Source: a virus
DNA length: 64,000 nucleotides
IMG/VR virus record: IMGVR_UViG_3300042691_012617
Location: 1-64,000 of that record
Strand: one strand, 5' to 3'
Under the pieces are notes generated by a model. The model had not been told where the DNA came from, ran no database searches, and saw only the letters and a program-made list of their open reading frames with translations. Shown here in pieces: positions 6,134-12,572 of this stretch. Position 1 is the first letter of the stretch; every line of letters starts with the position of its first letter. Made by a program: the position numbers and the translations under genes.

Positions 6134-6823
6134 ATGACTGTCAGAGAGTCATTGATCGGCTCTGCGATTGCTGCGGCACTCGCAGTCACACCCGCAAACG
6201 CTGAGTTTGTCGTGGTCAACAATCCCCTTTTTTATGAGACGGGCAACTACTCAGATGCCTTTGGAACCAACGGCACAACTGAGTACAGAACGAGTTGGGC
6301 ACAACAGTTCACGCTCAATCAGGAATACACCCTATCGTCTATTCGATGGTGGGGTGGAGTGAACGGATTCTTTGGTGACGGAATCCAAAGCATCACGGGC
6401 TTTCAAGTGATTGTTTGGAATCAGGATTTCACCCAACAGGTTCGCAGCATCAATCTGAGTGTGGGCGACTACACCATGACTGATAGCGGTACCGACAACT
6501 TCTTTGGGCAGGATGTGTATACCTTCTATACGCCTGTCTCGTTGCAGTTGGATGCAGGAACCTACAACATGAACATTGGTGCTTGGTATGCCGATGCAGG
6601 AGTAGCACACGATCAGTTCGTGTGGAGTACGGGGCAGCACTCCTCCAACGGCATGCCGACTTACTACACCGAAAACGCTAGTGTCTTTGGTGTTTGGGGT
6701 CAATGGCATGAGTACATTGGGGGTTCTTTCAATGCGGGTGGTGCAATGGTTCTTTCTGCGCCAACCCCTGGGGCTATCGCTCTTCTTGGTCTTGCGGGAC
6801 TATTCGGTCGCCGCCGTCGATAA
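6134..6823 (+). CDS. Secreted protein with PEP-CTERM-like sorting tail
   Basis: 229 residues. The ATG at 6134 follows AGGAG and starts a clear signal peptide (SLIGSAIAAALAVTPANA, cleavage after about A23). The body is beta-rich with many Asn, Thr and Trp and no Cys. The last 20 residues read PTPG, a hydrophobic GAIALLGLAGLFG segment, then RRRR: a short PEP-CTERM-type signal for exosortase processing and surface attachment. This tail is common in planctomycete secreted proteins. In a phage it implies host-surface delivery of a phage product, or capture of a host gene. A strong terminator follows. The sorting role is by analogy; no exosortase gene is in the window. Confidence 0.75.
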   Translation: MTVRESLIGSAIAAALAVTPANAEFVVVNNPLFYETGNYSDAFGTNGTTEYRTSWAQQFTLNQEYTLSSIRWWGGVNGFFGDGIQSITGFQVIVWNQDFTQQVRSINLSVGDYTMTDSGTDNFFGQDVYTFYTPVSLQLDAGTYNMNIGAWYADAGVAHDQFVWSTGQHSSNGMPTYYTENASVFGVWGQWHEYIGGSFNAGGAMVLSAPTPGAIALLGLAGLFGRRRR

Positions 6824-6846
6824 GTCTAGTTGATACAAGTGAATAC

Positions 6847-6876
6847 GAACCCCTGTCGCAAGACGGGGGTTCTTTT
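6847..6876 (+). terminator. Intrinsic terminator after PEP-CTERM-like gene
   Basis: An 11-bp stem (GAACCCCTGTC / GACGGGGGTTC) with a GCAA tetraloop is followed by TTTT. Confidence 0.8.
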
Positions 6877-6877
6877 C

Positions 6878-6884
6878 ATAAATA
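6878..6884 (+). promoter_or_regulatory. T4-type late promoter
   Basis: ATAAATA immediately follows the terminator. It would transcribe 6972-8290 with a leader of about 80 bases ending in AAGGAGG. Confidence 0.55.
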
Positions 6885-6971
6885 GAGGACAACTAATGTG
6901 ACCATCTTCTACCGCCACGGGGTGTGCATAGCATAATCCCAAGCGGCTTTTCATTGGCATAAGGAGGTTGC

Positions 6972-7175
6972 ATGGAACAGAAATCAGGAACCAAGACAAC
7001 GGAGTTTTGGGTAGCACTTGCACCCGTACTGATCGGGCTGATCGAAGGACAAAAAGGTGACGCGGAAAACAGTCGTTACCTCATCGTCTGTGGCACGGCA
7101 TTGGGGTGCATGTACATCGCAAGCAGAACGCTACTCAAGATGAAACCACCAACTCAAACAGAGGAGAGCAAATGA
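6972..7175 (+). CDS. Small two-segment membrane protein, holin-like candidate
   Basis: 67 residues behind a strong AAGGAGG ribosome site. There are two hydrophobic segments, about residues 10-25 (TEFWVALAPVLIGLIEG) and 37-57 (YLIVCGTALGCMYIASRTLL). The KTTEFW...ASRTLLK architecture recalls small phage membrane proteins often labelled putative holins, but the same shape exists outside lysis cassettes. No endolysin is next to it. It overlaps the cohesin-like gene by ATGA, so the two are translated together. A membrane anchor or export partner for that protein is an alternative. Late promoter upstream. Confidence 0.6.
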   Translation: MEQKSGTKTTEFWVALAPVLIGLIEGQKGDAENSRYLIVCGTALGCMYIASRTLLKMKPPTQTEESK

Positions 7176-8290
7176 CGCAAGTAGATCCAAACAGAACATT
7201 CAAGATCGCAATACATTCCGACCATAGCAATTCAAGATGGAACGGAAGTAACTTGAACGGGAAGACCGCAGTCAAGGGGGATATCATCGAAGTCAACATT
7301 CATATGACTCCGAACCCATCTGCTCCCGTCAATGGTGTTACCAAGCAGATGTATGCATTGTTTCGCAGCGCAGATGTCTTGCTGAAATACGATCCCACGA
7401 AACTGGAACTTGTAAATGCGAGTGCAAATCCACGCTCTACCGACAAAGCGATCATCGATGTCTCTCGCATTTCAGCGACCGTGATCGACAACGGCATCAT
7501 CAAGTTTCATAGTCGCGTCTATCCGCCGCCACAGAGAGCAAACTTCTATTGGGAGTTTGGTGGATATAAGTTGATGGGAGGTGCGCGAAATCTAGGTGTT
7601 GTTCGTTTCCGTGTATTGGATGACTTCTACTTCCCGACCGTGCAGACAACAAACATTGATATTCTCCCCGAAGCACAGATAAACGGTGCAGTAGTAAAGA
7701 CATTCGTTGACGGAAGCCCGACTCCCAATACCAACATGGTCGATCCAAACATGGAAGACAATGTCAATCGGATCAAGTTCGGCCCTCGTCCCGATTACAA
7801 GATGAAGGTGACAATGACTCCTCCGTCTGTTGTGTCGGTTGGCAGCGAGTTCTCGGTGCCCCTGACAATCGAAAGTCTTACTTCACCTCAATGGTTCTCA
7901 TCGGTCACGGCAATTCTGATATGGGATCCGACTAAGATCGAACTCATGGGATTGGATAAGACGGGTGCAAAGGTTGCTCAGATGTCGGGATTCCTTTGGG
8001 GATGTCCGACATGCCTCAACGAGACAAAGGTTCCGAAAGACGGAAACGCCCAATTCATGTTCCTTAACCAACTCGGCAACATGACTCCTGTCTCTCAGCC
8101 GACACTCCTCGGAACCTTGAAGTTCAAGGCGGTCAGCCAGTTTGATGAGACCGCCATCGAAGTCGTAAAGATGAATGACCCCCGTTTGGCGGGACTATCC
8201 ATCATCGATGACACGGGAATTATCACAGGGACGAGTGCCAGTTGTGAGGAAATCTACGGAACTGTTATCAAGGGATGGAAAGTCCCATAA
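7172..8290 (+). CDS. Protein with two cohesin-like modules
   Basis: 372 residues from the ATG at 7172 (ribosome site GAGGAG). Two related beta-sandwich modules are visible. Module 1 (about residues 10-165) has KGDIIEVNIHM, then SADVLLKYDPTKLELVNA, then LGVVRFRVLDD. Module 2 (about 210-355) has VGSEFSVPLTIESL, then VTAILIWDPTKIELMGL, then LLGTLKFKAVS. The order 'VGxxFxVxVxV... LxYDPxxLEL... GxLxFK' is that of cohesin domains. There is no signal peptide, so it may be a virion component or be released by lysis. Cohesins bind dockerins, which occur on some planctomycete surface proteins; an adhesion role is inference. A terminator follows. Confidence 0.7.
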   Translation: MTQVDPNRTFKIAIHSDHSNSRWNGSNLNGKTAVKGDIIEVNIHMTPNPSAPVNGVTKQMYALFRSADVLLKYDPTKLELVNASANPRSTDKAIIDVSRISATVIDNGIIKFHSRVYPPPQRANFYWEFGGYKLMGGARNLGVVRFRVLDDFYFPTVQTTNIDILPEAQINGAVVKTFVDGSPTPNTNMVDPNMEDNVNRIKFGPRPDYKMKVTMTPPSVVSVGSEFSVPLTIESLTSPQWFSSVTAILIWDPTKIELMGLDKTGAKVAQMSGFLWGCPTCLNETKVPKDGNAQFMFLNQLGNMTPVSQPTLLGTLKFKAVSQFDETAIEVVKMNDPRLAGLSIIDDTGIITGTSASCEEIYGTVIKGWKVP

Positions 8291-8327
8291 CTACTTACGA
8301 AGTGGGCATTTGACACCCACATGTGCG

Positions 8328-8364
8328 CCCCCTCCCATCTTCACAGGGAGGGGGTTGCTTTTTT
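8328..8364 (+). terminator. Intrinsic terminator after cohesin-like gene
   Basis: CCCCCTCCC (8328-8336) pairs with GGGAGGGGG (8346-8354), followed by TTGCTTTTTT. A smaller GTGGG...CCCAC repeat (8302-8320) precedes it. Confidence 0.8.
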
Positions 8365-8385
8365 GGTGGGAATTGGGAAAGTGGC

Positions 8386-8414
8386 TTGACAGCAAGGCGG
8401 GGATACGGTATCTT
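8386..8414 (+). promoter_or_regulatory. Sigma70-like early promoter
   Basis: TTGACA (8386-8391), 17-base spacer, TATCTT (8409-8414). The context GGCTTGACAGC matches the other early promoters. It drives 8439-10231. Confidence 0.7.
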
Positions 8415-8438
8415 TATGGTGTCAGAGGAAAGTACACG

Positions 8439-9116
8439 ATGACACAGACCACACTACCAACCTCCGCTAGCCGCAAGAACCGCGCCCTAGGCATTCCCGC
8501 ATTGGCAGCGACGAAGGCTTCACAGGCGAGGGCTACCCGTCAATACGCTATTCAGGACGAGCGCAAGACTCTTCTAAAGCATCCTGAAGCCAAGGCGGGA
8601 CAGCAGTACAAGATCCTCCGTGGAAACGGAGAAGGCAGCGTAGGCAAGTTGGTGTGGTGGGGCAAGACCAAGTGGGGTACCCGCTACATGCTTGCCGTTT
8701 CCGATAACAAGTTGCCAAACGGTCGATACGCGGATGTGGTCTATGCCCGTCCGTCGAACATCCTTTGGCTAGAACCGACCCGCGAAGCCCGTAGGGAGGC
8801 TTTGAGCAAGGAGTACAGCGAACTAGACTCCTATGAGGAAACTGTCTACCGCACCGAACTCCTGCGTCTCTACAACGATGCAGCGAAGGAGTGGGGGTTC
8901 GACCTCAAGACGGTGCTGACGCGAACCGCTGTCGCCCTGCGCGAGGAACTGAACTCAATCGATCAGCGACTCCGCTACATCAATGAAAACTCTTGGGCAT
9001 GCGATGGGCCTGCCTACACTCAGGTTGAGCGAGAGAACGAGTCATTGAATCGCAAGACCAAGACACTCAACCACGCCCTTGCGCTCATCGAAGGAGAAAT
9101 TGCTAATGCTGCATGA
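8439..9116 (+). CDS. Hypothetical early protein
   Basis: 225 residues, first gene behind the promoter at 8386; GAGGAAAG precedes the ATG at 8439. The N-terminal 60 residues are basic and polar. The centre has beta-type segments with Trp (GKLVWWGKTKWGTRYMLAVSD), possibly a small barrel. The C-terminal half is a long charged helix (EENRLRYIN-type, with repeated Glu/Arg), probably coiled coil. A motif NKLPNGRYADVVYARPSNI follows the beta part. Family not recognised. The stop overlaps the start of a 27-codon gene. Confidence 0.6.
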   Translation: MTQTTLPTSASRKNRALGIPALAATKASQARATRQYAIQDERKTLLKHPEAKAGQQYKILRGNGEGSVGKLVWWGKTKWGTRYMLAVSDNKLPNGRYADVVYARPSNILWLEPTREARREALSKEYSELDSYEETVYRTELLRLYNDAAKEWGFDLKTVLTRTAVALREELNSIDQRLRYINENSWACDGPAYTQVERENESLNRKTKTLNHALALIEGEIANAA

Positions 9117-9189
9117 CTTTCTGACCACAACCGATGAGAAGAGAAAGATCGTCTACTTGGCGATCCTTGCATTCGTGGTGCTACTCTGA
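9106..9189 (+). CDS. 27-residue membrane micropeptide
   Basis: MLHDFLTTTDEKRKIVYLAI followed by LAFVVLL: a charged N-terminus and one short hydrophobic C-terminal segment. AAGGAG lies nine bases before the ATG. The gene begins inside the end of the upstream gene, and its TGA overlaps the ATG of the next (TGATG). The tight coupling on both sides argues that it is real despite its size. Function unknown. Confidence 0.45.
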   Translation: MLHDFLTTTDEKRKIVYLAILAFVVLL

Positions 9190-9680
9190 TGCAAACAACC
9201 ATACACCTTCTCAACACCGTGCATAACGACACGGTGACACTTATATCCAACGATACCGATTCTGTATCGATTCATGGTGCCGAACGCAGCATGGGATCGA
9301 AGTGGCGCGATGGTCAATACACATCAAAGCAAGCCCGACTCCTATGGCAGCAGATCATCGAAGAGGGCGGGAAGCAGATTGATGTTGGCAACCTCAACAC
9401 AGTTGTCGCTGCTCTCATAACCAACAAGACAGCCGCATATCAGATGGCTATCAAGTTGATGGAGAACAATCTGAAGCAGGAGCAGGAGTCGCGCAATCGT
9501 GAGCGCGAACATGCCGCAGAGCGCGAAGAGCAACTTGTAAAAGAGATGCATGACCTAGAGTTGCTTCTGCAACAGACGATGGATCGTGCATATCTCGCGG
9601 AGACGCAATGCGCCCTCTTGACAGGTACCACCACTCATACCTACCATGGTGAAGAGAAGTACATGGATGATGCCGTATGA
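9189..9680 (+). CDS. Coiled-coil protein with ARxLW-type motif
   Basis: 163 residues. A beta-type N-terminus (TIHLLNTVHNDTVTLISND) is followed by YTSKQARLLWQQIIEEGG, a motif repeated in two neighbouring genes (9677 and 10324). Residues 85-140 are a highly charged coiled coil (many Glu, Arg, Gln). The stop overlaps the next ATG by four bases (ATGA). Function unknown; the shared motif suggests a small domain spread over this cluster. Confidence 0.6.
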   Translation: MQTTIHLLNTVHNDTVTLISNDTDSVSIHGAERSMGSKWRDGQYTSKQARLLWQQIIEEGGKQIDVGNLNTVVAALITNKTAAYQMAIKLMENNLKQEQESRNREREHAAEREEQLVKEMHDLELLLQQTMDRAYLAETQCALLTGTTTHTYHGEEKYMDDAV

Positions 9681-9979
9681 GTAACGACCAAGAGAATCTG
9701 TGGGTTCTGCGATGGGATCGCCATCCGACCAAGCGTGTCTACTTTCAGAAAGAGTACAGCGGCGGCAATCCACACATCAGAATGTGGGGAGTTGGCTTCC
9801 AAGGCTTGGACGATCCACCGCCGAAGTTGCATGTCCCGAACACATCGATGGGTGATTGGGAAGTAGACCTCAACAACGAAGAGACCTCGTACAGCATCGG
9901 CATCGATTTCGCCCGTGAACTTTGGGGTCGCATGATCGAAGCAGGATGGGCGCAAGACTTCAGGGAAACCCCTTTCTAA
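9677..9979 (+). CDS. Small protein with ARxLW-type motif
   Basis: 100 residues, overlapping the previous gene by ATGA. Aromatic and charged, with SIGIDFARELWGRMIEAGW near the end, which parallels QARLLWQQIIEEGG (upstream gene) and AARKFWDGLAAQGF (gene at 10324). No other motif. Probably in the same early operon. Function unknown. Confidence 0.6.
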   Translation: MSNDQENLWVLRWDRHPTKRVYFQKEYSGGNPHIRMWGVGFQGLDDPPPKLHVPNTSMGDWEVDLNNEETSYSIGIDFARELWGRMIEAGWAQDFRETPF

Positions 9980-9982
9980 ACC

Positions 9983-10231
9983 ATGAGCCACTTCTACGCA
10001 CAAATCGTTGATTCCTCCCGCAAGACTGTCCCGACCGCTCGGGGTCACAAGTCAACGGGCATCCAAACTCTTACTCAGTCATACAACGGACAGATTCGCG
10101 TCCGCATGTGGCATGACATGACCACGGGCGAGGACAAGTACGAAGTCATTCTTCAGCCCCACGGCTACAGGGAAAGTGACGGTGGTATTGTCCTCGCCAC
10201 GGGGGTCATCTCGGACGATAACTCCCCGTGA
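9983..10231 (+). CDS. Conserved small phage protein (MSHFY family)
   Basis: 82 residues, starting three bases after the previous stop. MSHFYAQI, then GHKSTGIQTLTQSYNGQIRVRMWH and LATGVIS resemble a small family common in environmental phages that begins M-x-HFY-x-I and contains SGIxxxxxxWNxGVRV. I know no function for it. It is the last gene of the unit from the promoter at 8386. Confidence 0.6.
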   Translation: MSHFYAQIVDSSRKTVPTARGHKSTGIQTLTQSYNGQIRVRMWHDMTTGEDKYEVILQPHGYRESDGGIVLATGVISDDNSP

Positions 10232-10273
10232 TTATCGGACTTGCCCTATTTCAGACCCAACTGCACAATAGGC

Positions 10274-10301
10274 TTGACTTCCCCTCGGGATTTGGTATAC
10301 T
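10274..10301 (+). promoter_or_regulatory. Sigma70-like early promoter
   Basis: TTGACT (10274-10279), 16-base spacer, TATACT (10296-10301), followed by TAGGAGGT before the ATG at 10324. Confidence 0.7.
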
Positions 10302-10323
10302 TCTGATGTAGGAGGTAATTCCC

Positions 10324-10518
10324 ATGACCAACGACCTTTACGCCCTGACGCACTACGAGCGAGGAGTTCGCTACGAGTTCACGGTGAAGGACGGAGTCTA
10401 TGTGGTTACCCGTGTGTGGCTGCTAGACAACGAGCGCGAGTACATGGGTGCCTATAACAAGACCGCTGCCCGAAAGTTTTGGGACGGTCTTGCTGCTCAG
10501 GGCTTCGTGAAGGCTTGA
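10324..10518 (+). CDS. Small early protein with ARxFW motif
   Basis: 64 residues with a strong ribosome site (TAGGAGGT). A beta-type first half (YERGVRYEFTVKDGVYVVTRVWL) precedes NKTAARKFWDGLAAQGFVK, the motif shared with 9189 and 9677. This is close to a minimal version of the shared domain: a small sheet plus a helix. It has its own early promoter. Function unknown. Confidence 0.65.
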   Translation: MTNDLYALTHYERGVRYEFTVKDGVYVVTRVWLLDNEREYMGAYNKTAARKFWDGLAAQGFVKA

Positions 10519-10543
10519 CAGCCGCCCTTCGATACGATACCAT
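10515..10543 (+). promoter_or_regulatory. Sigma70-like early promoter
   Basis: TTGACA (10515-10520), 17-base spacer, TACCAT (10538-10543). The -10 is the weakest of the set. It overlaps the stop of the previous gene. Confidence 0.5.
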
Positions 10544-10567
10544 TCGGGTGTGAAAGGAACCACGAAC

Positions 10568-10960
10568 ATGCCAACCGCAACCGCCGCCGTCAATCTCCTA
10601 ACCGCCTCCACCAATCTCCCTGCCTCATGGGGAGACAAGAGCCTAGCCCTGCTACGGCTAGATCGGTGGCTGTGGTCTGCTCAGGACTTGGTCAACAAGT
10701 ACTACGCGACCAACTTCAACATCCTCACGCCGTCCCTGCTAGAGATGTCTGACGGTCGCCGCTACATCCGTATCGATGTCATCAACGATGGTGGTCGTGG
10801 GCAGCGCAGCGTGTGGGCATTCATCGACAAGAAGACGGGCGACATCCTGAAACCCGCAGGGTACAAGGCTCCCGCCAAGCATGCCCGTGGCAACCTCTTC
10901 GACAGCAACAACGGTCTCGGATCCCTGACTCCTCAAGGCCCCGCCTACCTCAAGGGCTAA
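10568..10960 (+). CDS. Conserved phage protein, RNA/DNA role unknown
   Basis: 130 residues; AAAGGAAC precedes the ATG at 10568. The C-terminal half (RRYIRIDV, then RSVWAFIDKKTGDILKPAGY and KAPAKHARGNLFD) matches a conserved small phage family that I know only by this signature (VxxFID...GdIlKPAgykaPaKhARGNL). The length and context, alone behind an early promoter, fit an early host-takeover protein. Function unknown. A GC-rich hairpin follows. Confidence 0.65.
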   Translation: MPTATAAVNLLTASTNLPASWGDKSLALLRLDRWLWSAQDLVNKYYATNFNILTPSLLEMSDGRRYIRIDVINDGGRGQRSVWAFIDKKTGDILKPAGYKAPAKHARGNLFDSNNGLGSLTPQGPAYLKG

Positions 10961-10978
10961 AGAAACTCCTCGGTGCGA

Positions 10979-11001
10979 CCCCCTCATGCGACGAGGGGGC
11001 A
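10979..11001 (+). terminator. Possible terminator hairpin
   Basis: CCCCCTC (10979-10985), loop of seven bases, GAGGGGG (10993-10999), then CATTCTCAT. The T-run is weak, so read-through into 11021 is likely. Confidence 0.4.
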
Positions 11002-11020
11002 TTCTCATAGAAAGAAACTC

Positions 11021-11239
11021 ATGAACAAGAACCCATCGTCCAAGGATTTCGCAATCGTCGTTCTCGTCGCATCTGCGATCTCATTCACGCTCGTCTCGCT
11101 GCTATCGGCGGGATATCTCGCGCTCTACCACTTCCTCCGCGACCACTTCGGTCTCGGGTTTTGGCAAGTTGTGTTCCTGTATGCAATCGTCGTGACAGGA
11201 CTCAGCGCGATCACCGTGGTCAACAGATCAAGTCGCTGA
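11021..11239 (+). CDS. Small two-pass membrane protein
   Basis: 72 residues; AAAGAAACTC precedes the ATG. Two hydrophobic segments, about residues 9-33 (FAIVVLVASAISFTLVSLLSA) and 45-66 (FWQVVFLYAIVVTGLSAITVV), are joined by a short basic/His loop. It ends RSSR and overlaps by 12 bases the 3' end of the convergent lipoprotein gene. A holin-like shape is possible, but no lysis partner is seen. Function unknown. Confidence 0.55.
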   Translation: MNKNPSSKDFAIVVLVASAISFTLVSLLSAGYLALYHFLRDHFGLGFWQVVFLYAIVVTGLSAITVVNRSSR

Positions 11240-12175
11240 CGGCGGCTCGGATGGTTGAACGCTAGAAGGGGTACGGAGTGCTTTCCGTGCCTCCTCTAGT
11301 TTTTTGAATCCGTTCTGTTCCTTGATCTTGGCGATGATTTCCTTCGTCAGGTCTGACTGTACCTGTGCAGCGACTCCTTCAGGACCGAAGATTCTTCGCT
11401 GCTCATCGTCGGTCATCGTCTCCTTGAGGATCTGAATCATCTCCACGATCTCGCGGATGGCGGTGGCGTTTCTCTTGCTGTTCACCGTAGACCAAACGAT
11501 CATGGCAATCGCTGAGAGGAAGCCAAGGACTAGAAGTATCGCACCGACAAGAGCGATTTCTTCCATGTAGTACTGCGATGCTGAGGCAAATCCAATCATG
11601 AGAAGACCTATGAAAGCAAGCGATCCACCATATGTCTTGTTGAGGAAGAAGGCGACCGCTGCACCACCCGCGATCAGTAGAAACCCGATGACCCAAAACA
11701 TACTGATGTAGCCGTACAACTTCTCCATGGCTCTGACCTTCGTTTCATCCAACATGACCTGAAGGCTCGTCAGCGACTTCTCCAATTGATTGACTTCGGC
11801 AGTCAGTTTGTTCAACTTATCGGTCTCTCGCTGTAGATCGTCAGCGGCCTCAATAATGTTGGTAGCCTTGCTGTCAATCCGTGTCAGCGCGTCAGCCGCC
11901 GTATTGACCTCTGTAGCCTTCGGGGCGGGGGAGGGGGTCACAGAGCGGGTGGAGGGAGCGGGTGCCTGTAGAGCCAATCCCTGCCTCACAGTAGCGGTCT
12001 CCTGAAGGATCTGTTCTGCGTCTCGCTTGATGTCCCCTATCGAATCCTGTGCATGGTCGATAACCGAACTGAGAGCGGCAGAAGAAGCCCCCGTGGATGG
12101 GGTGACAACTGGTGTGGTCTTACAAGCGGTCAGCGCGAATACAGCAAGACACATGAGCGAATGCAATACTTTCAT
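11228..12175 (-). CDS. Phage lipoprotein with coiled coil and three membrane segments
   Basis: 315 residues. The ATG at 12175 begins a lipoprotein signal with lipobox LTAC (Cys18). A Pro/Ser/Thr-rich linker and a coiled coil (about 95-150) follow, then three hydrophobic segments (about 156-178, 183-203, 206-228), and a charged helical tail ending in Pro/Ser. A lipid anchor plus membrane helices is unusual; it might span the envelope. The late motif CTAAATA (12181-12187) places the predicted transcript start on the A of this ATG. An in-frame upstream ATG (MDTHRLNTD added) has a weak AAGAG site and is the alternative start. Candidate roles are lysis or superinfection exclusion; none is shown. 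Confidence 0.6.
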   Translation of the reverse strand: MKVLHSLMCLAVFALTACKTTPVVTPSTGASSAALSSVIDHAQDSIGDIKRDAEQILQETATVRQGLALQAPAPSTRSVTPSPAPKATEVNTAADALTRIDSKATNIIEAADDLQRETDKLNKLTAEVNQLEKSLTSLQVMLDETKVRAMEKLYGYISMFWVIGFLLIAGGAAVAFFLNKTYGGSLAFIGLLMIGFASASQYYMEEIALVGAILLVLGFLSAIAMIVWSTVNSKRNATAIREIVEMIQILKETMTDDEQRRIFGPEGVAAQVQSDLTKEIIAKIKEQNGFKKLEEARKALRTPSSVQPSEPPSAT

Positions 12176-12180
12176 ATCGG

Positions 12181-12187
12181 TATTTAG
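12181..12187 (-). promoter_or_regulatory. Late promoter, leaderless layout
   Basis: CTAAATA on the minus strand, then CCGAT, then the ATG of the lipoprotein gene (12175). With T4 spacing, the first transcribed base is the A of ATG. Confidence 0.5.
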
Positions 12188-12217
12188 CCGATGAGTATCC
12201 ATGCATAAACACTCTTT

Positions 12218-12529
12218 ATGTCTAACTCCAAACCCAATCAAAAGCGTGAACACATCAAGACGCACATTTACAGGATGGGTGGGGAAGTGTCCCCTGTGTT
12301 GGTATTCCGCGTCAGCACGAAGGACACCAATAGATACGAGAAGGAGGGATGGGAAGAAGTTCTCATGACCTTCAGGCATGATGGAGAAGCACTCCACATC
12401 CGCTACACAGGAATTCGAACAGAAAGAGTACAGAATGCCGCGCCGAACAGCAATCGTGAAACCAAAAAGACCGAAGGCATCAACCCCCTCACTAAAGCCT
12501 TCCGACAGGCGTTCTCGTTCTTCCGTTAA
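12218..12529 (+). CDS. Small hypothetical protein
   Basis: 103 residues, divergent from the lipoprotein gene. MSNSKPNQKREHIKTHIYRM is basic; the middle has VLVFRVSTKDTNRYEKEGW and a following beta segment; the tail is Arg/Lys-rich. There is no ribosome site before the ATG. The sequence could be a small nucleic-acid-associated protein, but nothing identifies it. Its 3' third overlaps a second, very basic reading frame (12435-12572), and only one of them may be used. Confidence 0.45.
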   Translation: MSNSKPNQKREHIKTHIYRMGGEVSPVLVFRVSTKDTNRYEKEGWEEVLMTFRHDGEALHIRYTGIRTERVQNAAPNSNRETKKTEGINPLTKAFRQAFSFFR

Positions 12530-12572
12530 GAGTCCACGAAAACCCGCTGCGCCGCGAAAGCCCCGTCCTTAA
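12435..12572 (+). CDS. Possible 45-residue highly basic peptide
   Basis: MPRRTAIVKPKRPKASTPSL and onward is dominated by Lys, Arg, Pro and Ser, like histone-H1-type tails or phage internal DNA-condensing peptides. AAAGAG lies a few bases upstream of the ATG. It overlaps the gene at 12218 in another frame, and its stop touches the 3' end of the convergent structural gene. The composition could arise by chance from the overlapping frame, so confidence is low. Confidence 0.25.
   Translation: MPRRTAIVKPKRPKASTPSLKPSDRRSRSSVKSPRKPAAPRKPRP

Noticed and set aside
7172-8290. Dockerin partner encoded nearby
   Set aside because: No DxNxDG-type duplicated calcium motif was seen in neighbouring proteins.
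8302-8320. GTGGG...CCCAC repeat as a separate regulatory element
   Set aside because: It is short and lies directly before a strong terminator; probably just part of the 3' end.
11228-12397. Longer start of the lipoprotein gene at 12397
   Set aside because: It would run through the late promoter and the divergent gene and hide the lipoprotein signal.
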